NCBI GenBank assembly: GCA_030753015.1
Contig: JASMDC010000020.1
Location: forward strand, 1 to 64,000
Reading direction: 5' to 3'
DNA: 64,000 nt
Origin: Candidatus Undinarchaeales archaeon
Lineage (GTDB): Archaea; SpSt-1190; JASMDC01
Part shown: positions 51,959-60,305 of the stretch, one piece after another
Position numbering within the stretch: position 1 is the first letter of the stretch
How the letters are laid out: each line of letters opens with the position of its first letter
Program-made: the position numbers and the translations under genes
The notes under the pieces: model-generated
Seen by the model: the letters and a program-made list of their open reading frames with translations, nothing else
Told to the model about the DNA's origin: nothing
Database searches by the model: none

Positions 51959-52710
51959 TAATGCCTCCTGAGCACCCGGTGAGGGTGGCCGTGGTCGATG
52001 AGCTGGATCGGACAGGCGTACGCCGCCTCCAGGCCCTCAGCTCCGCCCTCGGCGTCCCCGTGGTGGAAGAGCTTCCGGTTGAGGCAGGCGACCTCCACGA
52101 CCTCCTCGGACATCACACCGATGTCGTGGGTGACCATCACGACGGCCATCCGGTCACGCAGTTCGGCCATGAGCTCGTAGAAGGACCGCTGCATGTCCGG
52201 ATCGATGCTGGCCATGGGCTCGTCCAGGAGCAGGAGCTCCGGTTCCCGCGCAAGGGCCCGGGCAAGGAGCACACGCTGGAGCTGACCTCCCGAGAGCGCT
52301 CCTATCTGCCGGTCACCATACTCGCTCATCTCAACGGTATCGAGCGCTTTGGTGACCTTCTGGCGGTCCATTGTCGTGTAGCCGCTGAAAGGACCGCGGT
52401 ATCGCCCCATGAGCACGACCTCGTTCACCGTTATGGGGAACTCCCGGTCGAACCGAGCGTACTGGGGGAGGTAGCCGATCCGCCGTCTCCCTTCCTCGGG
52501 CGAGGTGCCGAACACCTCCACCGTGCCGGCATCGGGCGGGATGAGACCCAGGATGACCTTGAGCAGGGTGCTCTTCCCACCCCCATTAGGGCCGAGGACC
52601 GCGATATAGTCGTTCTCGTGGATGTCGATCGTGACGCCCTCGAGCACCTGGCTGCCACCGAAGGAGACGTCCACCCCATCGAGCCTGACTATCACCTTCT
52701 CCTCAACCAT
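51958..52710 (-). CDS. ABC metal importer ATP-binding protein (ZnuC-like)
   Basis: Walker [10 protein letters not shown], signature LSGGQLQR, Walker B ELLLLDEP and a switch His in MVTHD are all intact. The C-terminus carries [15 protein letters not shown], a His-containing tail often seen in ZnuC/MntB-type subunits. Start at ATG 52710 matches the family better than GTG 52752, whose extra 14 residues are atypical. It overlaps the permease gene by 1 nt, and a TATA-like GTTTAAGAA (minus strand) near 52770-52777 precedes it with a leader. Confidence 0.88.
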   Translation of the reverse strand: MVEEKVIVRLDGVDVSFGGSQVLEGVTIDIHENDYIAVLGPNGGGKSTLLKVILGLIPPDAGTVEVFGTSPEEGRRRIGYLPQYARFDREFPITVNEVVLMGRYRGPFSGYTTMDRQKVTKALDTVEMSEYGDRQIGALSGGQLQRVLLARALAREPELLLLDEPMASIDPDMQRSFYELMAELRDRMAVVMVTHDIGVMSEEVVEVACLNRKLFHHGDAEGGAEGLEAAYACPIQLIDHGHPHRVLRRH

Positions 52711-52797
52711 GACGGTCACCGGGTGTGCCTGGAGGCACCGAGCCTCCGCCACTGAGACCGGGCTGCTCTTCTTAAACCTGACGCATGCTAGCGGCGC

Positions 52798-53712
52798 TCA
52801 GGAGAACTCCTCGACCAGTGCGTCTACAAGGATTCGCATGTCAGAGACGTACGCTCGCGGGAGCGGATCCAGGGGACGGGTTGTGCCATCGAACTCCCTG
52901 GCCACGGTCTCGGCATGGCGGGTCGAGAATTGTGGGTTCACGAAGACGAAGGCCAGATCGTGCGTCCGAGCGTCCTCGATGGCTTGTTGGAGCGCCTGGG
53001 GCGTCGGTTCCTTGCCCTCATGCTCGATCCCCCTCTGGTCGAGGCCGTACTCGCGGGCCAGATAGCTGAAAGATGGGTGGTAGGTCAGGAAGGTCCGGTC
53101 CGTCTTCCCCTCGAAGCTCTGCCGGACATAGGTGTCCAGCTCGTCGAGCTCTGTTAGGTACGCACCCGCGTTCGCGCGGTATTTACCTGAATCGTCCGGG
53201 TCCACTTCTGCAAGGCCTGCTGCGAGGTTCTCCACCATGCGCTTGGAGTTCACCGGGGAGAGCCAGACATGAGGATCGGTGCCCGCTTGGTGACGGAGCT
53301 CATCTCCGTCATGCGACTCACCAATTAGATCGATGCCCGCGGCCCCGTCGATTACGGGGAGCGACGGATTGACACCCAGGAGCTTGTCGAGCCAAGCGGT
53401 CTCGAACTCCACGCCCGATCCCACCTTGAAGTACGCGCTCGCCGAGGCGAGCTCCCGCATCTGCGATGGTGTAGGTTCGTATGTGTGGGGACTAGCTCCA
53501 GGAGGGACCATGAGGACGACGCGCACGCGGTCACCACCTACCCTCTCAACGAACTCGACCTGAGGAGTGAGCGTGACCACGACGACAAGACGGTCGTCGC
53601 TCTCGCCAGCGGGAGGACCGCTATTGCACCCCATGGCGAGCATGAGGAGCACCAGCACGACGTGCGCTCTGTACAGGTACGATCGGTCCGGTACGGGGCA
53701 CGCCGCGGCCAT
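52798..53712 (-). CDS. Metal-binding lipoprotein of the ABC importer (ZnuA-like)
   Basis: The N-terminus ends in a lipobox LAMGC (Cys29), so it is a membrane-tethered substrate-binding protein. The metal ligands are visible: His in GASPHTYEP, His in DPHVWLSP, His in TYHPSFSYLA and Asp or Glu near VDALVEEF, matching cluster A-I proteins. A short His/Asp loop (ESHDGDELRHQ) corresponds to the His-rich loop of ZnuA. TATA-like GTTATTAAAC (about 53732-53742) is 25-27 nt before ATG 53712, so it has its own promoter, 88 nt from the ATPase. Confidence 0.88.
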   Translation of the reverse strand: MAAACPVPDRSYLYRAHVVLVLLMLAMGCNSGPPAGESDDRLVVVVTLTPQVEFVERVGGDRVRVVLMVPPGASPHTYEPTPSQMRELASASAYFKVGSGVEFETAWLDKLLGVNPSLPVIDGAAGIDLIGESHDGDELRHQAGTDPHVWLSPVNSKRMVENLAAGLAEVDPDDSGKYRANAGAYLTELDELDTYVRQSFEGKTDRTFLTYHPSFSYLAREYGLDQRGIEHEGKEPTPQALQQAIEDARTHDLAFVFVNPQFSTRHAETVAREFDGTTRPLDPLPRAYVSDMRILVDALVEEFS

Positions 53713-53784
53713 GTTGCCGAGAGCTAGGTCGAAGTTTAATAACCCATGGGCTCCCGGACGGGACGCGGACCACAGGGGCGCCTT

Positions 53785-55155
53785 CTACTCTTCCTTATTC
53801 ACGACCTCTCTCTCGAACCGATCAAGCACATCGTCCAGGTCCGGGTTGCCGATGGTGGCAAGCTCGTAGTGCACACGAACGGTGGGCTTGTTAATGGTCA
53901 TGATGCGGTTTAGGTCGATGGGCGTGCCCATGACCACAACCTCAGCATCGCTCTCGTTGATCGTCTTCTCAAGGTCCTTCACCTGCTCGGGCGAGTAGCC
54001 CATGGCGGGCAGCACCTTCTCCAGGTGCGTGAACTTCTCGTAGACGTCCTTGAGCGAGCCTACTGCCGAGTCGCGGCCGTCCACCATCTCGGCAGCGCCG
54101 AACTTCTCCGCCGCGATGAGCCCTGCTCCGTAACCCATGCCACCATGGGTGCAGGTGGGGCCGTCCTCAACGACGAGGACACGCTTGCCCTCGACGAGGG
54201 AGACATCCTCAACGGTGATGACCGAGGCGGCGTCAACGATGGTCGCGTCAGGGTTCACCTCACGCGCGTTGTTGCGTACGGTCTCTATGTCTTTGTAGTC
54301 GGCAGTGATCTCTTTGCTGATGAGGACCACATCGGCGGTACGGAGGTTGACCTCGCCGGGGTGGTAGGCCAGTTCGTGGCCCGGGCGGTGGGGATCGACG
54401 AGAGTTATCTGGAGATCGGGCTTGTAGAAGGACACATCGTTGTTACCGCCATCCCAGAGGATTATGTCGGCCTCCTTCTCGGCCTCAGCGAGTATCTTCC
54501 CGTAATCGACACCCGCGTACACGACCATGCCCCGATCGATGTAAGGTTCGTATTCCTCCCGTTCCTCGATGGTGCACTCGTGTATGTTCAGGTCGTCGTA
54601 AGTTTCGAACCGCTGGCACTCCTGCTTCGCCAGGTCGCCGTAGGGCATGGGATGGCGCACGGCCACCACGTTGTAACCCCGCTCGATAAGCACATCGGCG
54701 ATGGCACGCGTGGTCTGGCTCTTGCCACACCCGGTGCGCACGGCGTTGACAGCGATGACGGGCTTGGACGACTCGAGCATGACATCGTCGGTGCCCAGAA
54801 GCTGGAAGTTCGCGCCTGCTGCGAGCACGATGGATGCCTTGTGCATCACGTCCTCATGGGCCAGGTCGCTGTAGGAGAGCAGCACGGTCTTCACGTTGTG
54901 CTCCTTGATGAGTCGTGGCAGCTCGCCCTCGTCGTAGATGGGGACACCGTCCGGATAGAGCTCACCCGACAGCTGGGCGGGATAGGTACGCCCGTCGATG
55001 TCGGGGATCTGGGTCGCCGTGAAGGCCACTACATTATAATGCGCGTCCTCGCGGAACTTGACATTGAAATCGTGGAAGTCGCGCCCCGCGGCGCCCATGA
55101 TGATGACGTTCTCACGCTCGGCGTCCTGATTAATCGTATCTTCGACATCGTACAT
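53785..55155 (-). CDS. Cyclic 2,3-diphosphoglycerate synthetase
   Basis: This COG2403-type enzyme forms cyclic 2,3-diphosphoglycerate, a thermoprotectant of some methanogens. The N-terminus ERENVIIMGAAGRDFHDF, the P-loop-like AVRTGCGKSQTTRA, PHRPGHELAYHPGE and HGGMGYGAG are family hallmarks as I recall them. ATG 55155 gives 456 residues; upstream in-frame residues (to 55290) look unrelated. A TATA (GGTTTATATG, 55221-55230) gives a leader of about 45 nt, and a palindrome at 55284-55298 lies just upstream of it. The function is inferred from family annotation; some COG2403 members may do something else. Confidence 0.78.
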   Translation of the reverse strand: MYDVEDTINQDAERENVIIMGAAGRDFHDFNVKFREDAHYNVVAFTATQIPDIDGRTYPAQLSGELYPDGVPIYDEGELPRLIKEHNVKTVLLSYSDLAHEDVMHKASIVLAAGANFQLLGTDDVMLESSKPVIAVNAVRTGCGKSQTTRAIADVLIERGYNVVAVRHPMPYGDLAKQECQRFETYDDLNIHECTIEEREEYEPYIDRGMVVYAGVDYGKILAEAEKEADIILWDGGNNDVSFYKPDLQITLVDPHRPGHELAYHPGEVNLRTADVVLISKEITADYKDIETVRNNAREVNPDATIVDAASVITVEDVSLVEGKRVLVVEDGPTCTHGGMGYGAGLIAAEKFGAAEMVDGRDSAVGSLKDVYEKFTHLEKVLPAMGYSPEQVKDLEKTINESDAEVVVMGTPIDLNRIMTINKPTVRVHYELATIGNPDLDDVLDRFEREVVNKEE

Positions 55156-55220
55156 ACGTACCACTTTCCCTGGGATTGTCTTCGATAGACCCGTGCCCAG
55201 CTCGAAACAGCAGGAGATTC

Positions 55221-55298
55221 GGTTTATATGTGTGGGTTTTGGGGCATGTGGTACTTGCGCTTGGTGACAGATGGTGCTGTCCTGTGTCATAGTGACAC
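55221..55298 (-). promoter_or_regulatory. Promoter and operator-like palindrome of the cDPG synthetase gene
   Basis: TATA-like element at 55221-55230 (minus strand CATATAAACC). The inverted repeat GTGTCA-TAG-TGACAC at 55284-55298 lies about 60 bp upstream of the TATA box, and a lone GTGACA half-site at 55264-55269 sits between them. This layout suits an activator or repressor binding site. Confidence 0.45.
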
Positions 55299-55321
55299 GA
55301 TGCCTGGGCAGTAAATCCTAA

Positions 55322-56026
55322 TTATGCGTAGGCCTCGGCGGCCGACGGAGCGACATCGTCGGGTTCGGGCTCCTCGTAGAAGTACTTCTCCCCCACGAGC
55401 TTGGCCCCCTCCACCAGTCCCTTCATATAGGCGACACGGTCCTTGGCAAAGGCCGTACCACCTTTGGTGGACAAGAGAGTACTGTTCTCATAGCGGGTTA
55501 TGTAGGCCTCGATGACCTGGAGTGAGTCCACGGCCTTCTCCCCCATGGTCCACAGCTTCTCACGGTCAGGATTATCAGGATCGTACACGGGCCGGGTAGA
55601 GCCGCCGTATTGGAGGGTGCGTACGCACCGCTCGCCCAGAGCGTCGATTCGATCTGCGTCTGCGAGGACCCGGTCCTCTAGATAGGACAGGGGCTCTCGT
55701 CCTTGGGGATCGTCCACGTAGGTCTCGTGGGAGAGGATAGCGTGTTTGACAGCGTCGACCTTCTCCTGGGGGAATCCGATCTCGTCGAGGATCTCCTCGG
55801 CCATCTGGGCGCCGAGAATCGGGTGCTGGTTTCCGTCCGTGGATGGGACGAGGGGGCGGGCCACGTCGTGGAGGTAGGATGCCGCGAACAGCACGTCATC
55901 ATCGCCGCCCTCGATATCGGCGATGGCCTGAGCGTTCTCATACACTCGCCGCCCGTGCTCGACGCCGTGGCCGATCGAGTGCTGACCGTCCTCCAGTTCC
56001 GCGACAAGATCCTCCCGCCAGCTCAT
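55322..56026 (-). CDS. HD-domain metal-dependent phosphohydrolase
   Basis: HD motif residues are present: HGVEHGRRVY, AASYLHDVARP, AILSHETYVDD and LADADRIDALGER, the standard H-HD-H-D order. At 234 residues it is a stand-alone HD protein of the nucleotidase/phosphodiesterase type. A TATA (GTTTATATAC, 56046-56055) is centred about 25 nt before ATG 56026. Substrate unknown; relatives hydrolyse dNMPs or signalling nucleotides. It is divergent from a lipoprotein gene. Confidence 0.82.
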   Translation of the reverse strand: MSWREDLVAELEDGQHSIGHGVEHGRRVYENAQAIADIEGGDDDVLFAASYLHDVARPLVPSTDGNQHPILGAQMAEEILDEIGFPQEKVDAVKHAILSHETYVDDPQGREPLSYLEDRVLADADRIDALGERCVRTLQYGGSTRPVYDPDNPDREKLWTMGEKAVDSLQVIEAYITRYENSTLLSTKGGTAFAKDRVAYMKGLVEGAKLVGEKYFYEEPEPDDVAPSAAEAYA

Positions 56027-56123
56027 GAGGGGGGTCGGCAGGGGAGGCGGTTTATATACATTCTCCTTGCCCCTGCATGGCGCTAGCGAACATCTTTTAA
56101 AGATGGGGCCTCTCCTACCATCC

Positions 56124-56777
56124 ATGGAAAGAACCGTAGTACTGCTCATCGCTCTGTGCCTCGTCGTGGGTTGCCTGGGTGGCGATGACGCTGGGACCGA
56201 GACCCCGACGGCCACCACACCGCCCAAAGTTCGCACGACGACTACCGAGCCTACCAAGGCCCCCGCCGCAACGGCAGAAACATCTGCCACGCCCGCTGCG
56301 ACGGCCGAACCGACAGAAGCGCCGGTAGCTACAGAGGCGCCTCCGACGGAGACGGTCGAACCGACAGAAGTTGCCACACCTACGCCCTCTCCCCTTGAGG
56401 CAGCGCTGGAGGCCGCCAAGGACGTGACCCGTTCCGAGGGCGATAACGTCATCAGTGACTACTGCGATGCATGGATGAAGAGCTCCTGGGCTGATCCTCC
56501 GGCTCTGGACCATGCGCCTGAAGTGTACGCCACCAAGGTGACCCCCGAGACAGGTCAGTTCCTGATCGAGGAGGAGGAGTACCTTGATGGTAGGACGCTC
56601 ACCAAGTGCGACTGTCGCGTGTACCTGAAGTTCCTCAGCCGTGTGGCCGATAGCGAGGTCCGGGCCGACTTCACCGCAGACACGGACTGCAGCGTGTGGT
56701 CCCATGCCTACGGATGCAAGATCCTCTGCTACGGTGACACCGAGGAAGAGTGCAAGGCCAACCACAACTGCGCCTAG
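56124..56777 (+). CDS. Thr/Pro-linker lipoprotein with Cys-rich C-terminal domain
   Basis: The start MERTVVLLIALCLVVGC shows a lipobox with Cys17. Then follow about 75 residues rich in Thr, Pro, Ala and Glu (TPTATTPPKVRTTTTEPTK...), a typical extended, likely O-glycosylated stalk. The C-terminal 110 residues form a globular domain with at least seven cysteines (CDAW, CDCRVY, CSVW, CKILC, CKANHNC). ATG 56124 fits a TATA-like CATCTTTTAAAG at 56091-56102. It precedes the GH1 gene by 22 nt. Function unknown; a surface-displayed binding domain is likely. Confidence 0.7.
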   Translation: MERTVVLLIALCLVVGCLGGDDAGTETPTATTPPKVRTTTTEPTKAPAATAETSATPAATAEPTEAPVATEAPPTETVEPTEVATPTPSPLEAALEAAKDVTRSEGDNVISDYCDAWMKSSWADPPALDHAPEVYATKVTPETGQFLIEEEEYLDGRTLTKCDCRVYLKFLSRVADSEVRADFTADTDCSVWSHAYGCKILCYGDTEEECKANHNCA

Positions 56778-56799
56778 CGCGGACGGGTGACTGGACGCT

Positions 56800-58176
56800 G
56801 TGAGCGCGCCCGACGACGTGCGATCCGAGCGAACGCTCAGCTTTCCCGAGGGCTTCCTCTGGGGCGCAGCGACAGCGGCCTACCAGATCGAGGGCGCTGT
56901 CAGCGAGGACGGCCGTGCTCCTTCCATCTGGGACGCATTCTGCCGTTCCCCGGGTGCTGTCGAGGACGGTGAGTCCGGCGATGTGGCCTGTGACCACTAC
57001 CACCGGTGGCGCGAGGACATCGCGCTGATGCGAGAGCTGGGCCTGCAGACCTACCGTCTGTCGTTGGCCTGGCCGCGTATCGTCCCGGACGGTGATGGTG
57101 AGGTCAATCCCGAGGGTCTGGTGTTCTATCGCCGTCTACTGGAAGGGCTGCATGAAGCAGGGATCTCCCCCATGGTCACCCTCTATCACTGGGACCTGCC
57201 CCTCAAGCTCCAGGAGCGGGGCGGCTGGGGATCACGGGACACTGTGGATGCTTTCGTCCGGTACGCCAGGACGTGCTACGAGGAGCTGGGCGACCTCGTC
57301 CCGCGATGGGCTACGATCAACGAGCCCTGGTGCGTGGCGATGAAGGGCAACCTCATCGGCGACCATGCCCCCGGTGAGAAGGACCTGTCCACCGCACTGG
57401 CGGTGGCGCACAACGTTCTGCTCGCACATGCACGGGCGGTGGCCGCCTTTCGTGACACCGGCCTCGCGGGGGACATAGGGATCGTGCTGAACCTCACACC
57501 TGCGACTCCTGCTTCGGGCCGTGAGCAGGACGTGGCCGCTGCCCGCCGGTTCGACGGATTCTTCAATCGCTGGTTCCTCGATCCGCTCCTTGCAGGAGCT
57601 TACGCGACTGATATGGTGGAGTGGTACAGCCGCCAGGGTGCCCTGCCACTGGTGTCCACTTGCGAGGTGGAGACGCTGGCCGAACCGATCGACTTCCTCG
57701 GAGTGAACTACTACTACCGCAAGGTCATCCGTGCGTCACGTAACGGCATGCTCCGACTCACCGAGGTTCCCCAGGAAGGCGAGCACACGACCATGGGGTG
57801 GGGGGTGACGCCCGAGGGCATCCATGACATCCTCGTCCGCCTGGCCCGAGACTATCGCCCCATCCCCATCTACATCACCGAGAACGGCGCGGCATTCCCC
57901 GATAAGATTGATCCCGATGGCAGGGTCCGCGATCCCCGTCGCCTGGCATACATCCGCGACCACCTGTCCCAGGTGCACCGTGCCATCGAGGATGGGGTCG
58001 ACGTGCGAGGGTACTATGCCTGGTCGCTCATGGACAACTTCGAATGGGAGCGGGGGTACAGCCAACGGTTCGGTATCGTGTACGTGGACTACCCCACTCA
58101 GCACCGCATCCCCAAGGACTCTGCCCGATGGTACGCACAGATCATCAAGAAGAACGGGCTCCCTGCAGAAGGATGA
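56800..58176 (+). CDS. GH1 beta-glucosidase/beta-glycosidase
   Basis: GH1 enzymes hydrolyse beta-linked glucose or galactose. The acid/base Glu is in WATINEPW, the nucleophile in IYITENGAAF, and the substrate-binding SLMDNFEWERGY is complete. Length (458 aa) and the N-terminal FLWGAATAAYQIEG are close to bacterial GH1 enzymes rather than the longer Sulfolobus type, suggesting transfer from bacteria. It has a GTG start and no own TATA, so it probably depends on the upstream lipoprotein promoter. No signal peptide, so it acts on imported disaccharides or glycosides. Confidence 0.92.
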   Translation: MSAPDDVRSERTLSFPEGFLWGAATAAYQIEGAVSEDGRAPSIWDAFCRSPGAVEDGESGDVACDHYHRWREDIALMRELGLQTYRLSLAWPRIVPDGDGEVNPEGLVFYRRLLEGLHEAGISPMVTLYHWDLPLKLQERGGWGSRDTVDAFVRYARTCYEELGDLVPRWATINEPWCVAMKGNLIGDHAPGEKDLSTALAVAHNVLLAHARAVAAFRDTGLAGDIGIVLNLTPATPASGREQDVAAARRFDGFFNRWFLDPLLAGAYATDMVEWYSRQGALPLVSTCEVETLAEPIDFLGVNYYYRKVIRASRNGMLRLTEVPQEGEHTTMGWGVTPEGIHDILVRLARDYRPIPIYITENGAAFPDKIDPDGRVRDPRRLAYIRDHLSQVHRAIEDGVDVRGYYAWSLMDNFEWERGYSQRFGIVYVDYPTQHRIPKDSARWYAQIIKKNGLPAEG

Positions 58177-58188
58177 CGTGTACCGGGC

Positions 58189-59433
58189 CTATTCCCGCAG
58201 CGTCTCGTAGATCACATCGTACTTCATGATCTCGTACCCGATAACGGAGCCCAGCATCGCAGGGATGGTGGCATCCACACCGAACAGCTCGATACAGAGC
58301 ACCATGGCGGCCACCGGGATGTTGAGCATGGTGGCAAGGATCGCCGACAGTGATACCACGATCATCATTCCCTCGTTCAGCACAAGCCACGCGGCCAGGA
58401 ACTTCCCGAGGAACACACCGAACACCATGGACGGGAACACGAGCCCGACCTAGGCACCGGACATGACGATGAAGGCGATGGCGATAACGTACGAACCCCC
58501 CTGGGTGAAGAGTTCAGAGACGACCATGGGCCGTGCGATGATCTCCTGGATTGTGAAGGGCTTGATCCAGGAGAAACCGAAGGCCAAGCCTATCATCGCG
58601 GCGATCCATATCCCGAGAAGCGGCTTGAGCTCGGTTCCCACGGTCTCCATGAGATAGCCAACGAGGTCGAAGAACTTGATGAGGACCTTGCCGACTATGC
58701 CTACCAGGACGCTTGCGGCGACGATCGTCCAGAGCGATGATATGTCCACCGTCACGGCGTGGACGGGCTCGAGGAACACCGCCTCGGTGCCCGAGAGCAC
58801 GTTGAACGTAATGAACCCGAAGAGGGCCGAGATCATGGCGGGGAATATGTAGGTGTACCGGATGTTCGAGCGGTCGAGGATCTCGGAGGCTATGAGGGCG
58901 GAGGCGATGGGGGTGCGCAACAACGCCGAGCAGGCGGCCGCCATCCCACTGATGAACAATACCCGGCGGTCCCGGTCCCCCAGTCCGAGCGCCCTGCTCA
59001 TCCACGTGCCCAGACCTGCGCACACGTACATCAGCGGACCCACCTTCCCGCCATAGCTGACAACGACGGTGAACAGGGTGGCGAAGTACTTGGCGACGGC
59101 GTTTGTCGGGCTGATGCGGTAGTGCTTCTTCCACGCTGCGGCGTAGAGCACATCGATGTCGGTACCATGGATCTCCGGGATGAGTACGATCAGTGCTGCT
59201 GCGAACACGGTGACCAGTGTGCCGAAGAACACGAAGGAGGGAAGTGGCACTGACAGGGCCGCTTCGAACATGCTCTCGAAGGCGAACACTGCCGCCCCCG
59301 ACAGGCACCCGATGATCAGTGAGAGGATGAGGCGTGTGACAAGGAAGCTGTACATGCGCGTCTCCTCGACGATCTTTTCTTGCATGATTAGGGGCGAGTA
59401 GTCGCCGAGCGAGGCCTGGCGCATATGCACCAC
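58189..59433 (-). pseudogene. ClC-type chloride channel/transporter gene interrupted by an in-frame TAG
   Basis: The two halves (from 59433 to 58453, and from 58449 to 58189) are in the same frame and together give about 413 residues with the ClC topology. The selectivity region is visible: GGKVGPLMYV in place of the usual GREGP motif, and FVFFGTLVTVF helices before it. The TAG (58450-58452) falls where ClC proteins normally have a Ser/Gly in SGxSGGLFAPS: here SGA, stop, VGLVFPSM. One base change from TCG (Ser) would give TAG. TAG ends many other genes here normally, so general recoding is unlikely. Either nonsense mutation, sequence error or local readthrough. GTG 59433 or ATG 59424 is the start. 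Confidence 0.6.
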
Positions 59434-59561
59434 GACCCTTGGGACGGGCCCGCCGTTTCTCCAGCACCTTTATGGCCTGGACCGTTGCCTTCTTGCCTGC
59501 CATTAACGCGTTGAACAATACGACCGAGCTTTTTTTATCTTGGTGCCCCAGCGAGGCCGGC

Positions 59562-60305
59562 CTAGAACTCCCGTCCGAACGCCCTGGTGCAGGCGGCGAT
59601 GGTCGCCACGGAGAAGCACGCCATGGCGCCCACGTTGAGCGCGATGCTGTTGGCCCCTTTCCCGAGTATGAGGTGGCGCAGGAGGTCCACGCCGTATGAG
59701 AGCGGGTCCAGGGCCACGAGCGCCCCGAGCCACGATGGTAGCTGCTCGATCGGAAAGAAGGCGCCCGACAGGATGAACATGGGCATGACGATGAAGGACA
59801 TGATGATCGAGTGCCCCTCGAAGGACTCGGAGAGTGCGGCGATTAGCAGGCCCAGGCCGACGATGCCCGAAGAGATGAGCGCCATGGTCCCGAGGATCGC
59901 AGGGACCGCTGCCAGGGGGACGCTGAGCCCCAGGAGCGGTGCCGCCAGCAGGAGCAGGCTGCCCTGGATCATGGCCACCGAGGTGCCCCCCAGGATCTTG
60001 CCCACCACAACCGACGTGCGTCGGATGGGTGCCACCAGTATCTCGCGCATGAAACCGAACTCCCGGTCCCATATCACCGACAGCCCCGAGCCGATGGAGG
60101 TGAACAGCAGGGACATGGCCAGGATGCCAGGGAACATGAACTGGAGGTAGTTCACGTTGTACCGGTCCGCAGTGAAGGCGGTGTTCAGCCCCGAGCCGAT
60201 GAAGAAGAGGAAGAACAGGGGCATGGCCAGCGAGGATACCACCCGGGACTTCTCCCGGGAATAGCGCATCATCTCCCGCAGCCAGATCGTGTAGATGCCC
60301 CTCAA
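59562..60305 (-). CDS. ABC-2 type permease (drug/lipid exporter)
   Basis: 247 residues with six hydrophobic helices and the ABC-2 family's REMMRYSREKSRVVSSLAMP start and LSGAFFPIEQLPSWLGAL late motif, as in DrrB/NodJ. I put the start at TTG 60305, because TTGA overlaps the TGA stop of the ATPase gene and leaves an ideal N-terminus; residues before it are shadow. It pairs with the ATPase to form an exporter. Substrate unknown. Confidence 0.85.
   Translation of the reverse strand: MRGIYTIWLREMMRYSREKSRVVSSLAMPLFFLFFIGSGLNTAFTADRYNVNYLQFMFPGILAMSLLFTSIGSGLSVIWDREFGFMREILVAPIRRTSVVVGKILGGTSVAMIQGSLLLLAAPLLGLSVPLAAVPAILGTMALISSGIVGLGLLIAALSESFEGHSIIMSFIVMPMFILSGAFFPIEQLPSWLGALVALDPLSYGVDLLRHLILGKGANSIALNVGAMACFSVATIAACTRAFGREF

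Noticed and set aside
51961-52755. A 264-codon plus-strand frame opposite the ABC ATPase
   Set aside because: The minus strand encodes intact Walker A, signature and Walker B motifs; the plus frame is its shadow.
54025-55188. A 387-codon open frame on the plus strand opposite cDPG synthetase
   Set aside because: It mirrors the high-GC coding strand of the synthetase, whose motifs are conserved; the plus-strand product has Val/Asp/His-rich shadow composition and no promoter or motif.
36696-58452. Genome-wide reassignment of TAG to pyrrolysine
   Set aside because: TAG ends many genes normally (for example 3401, 4757, 36696, 37205, 37736, 40290, 46529, 56775), often abutting the next gene; only the ClC TAG looks internal.
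58514-59518. A 334-codon minus-strand frame overlapping the ClC gene
   Set aside because: It is Arg/His/Pro-rich with no membrane helices, while the overlapping frame gives clear ClC helices.
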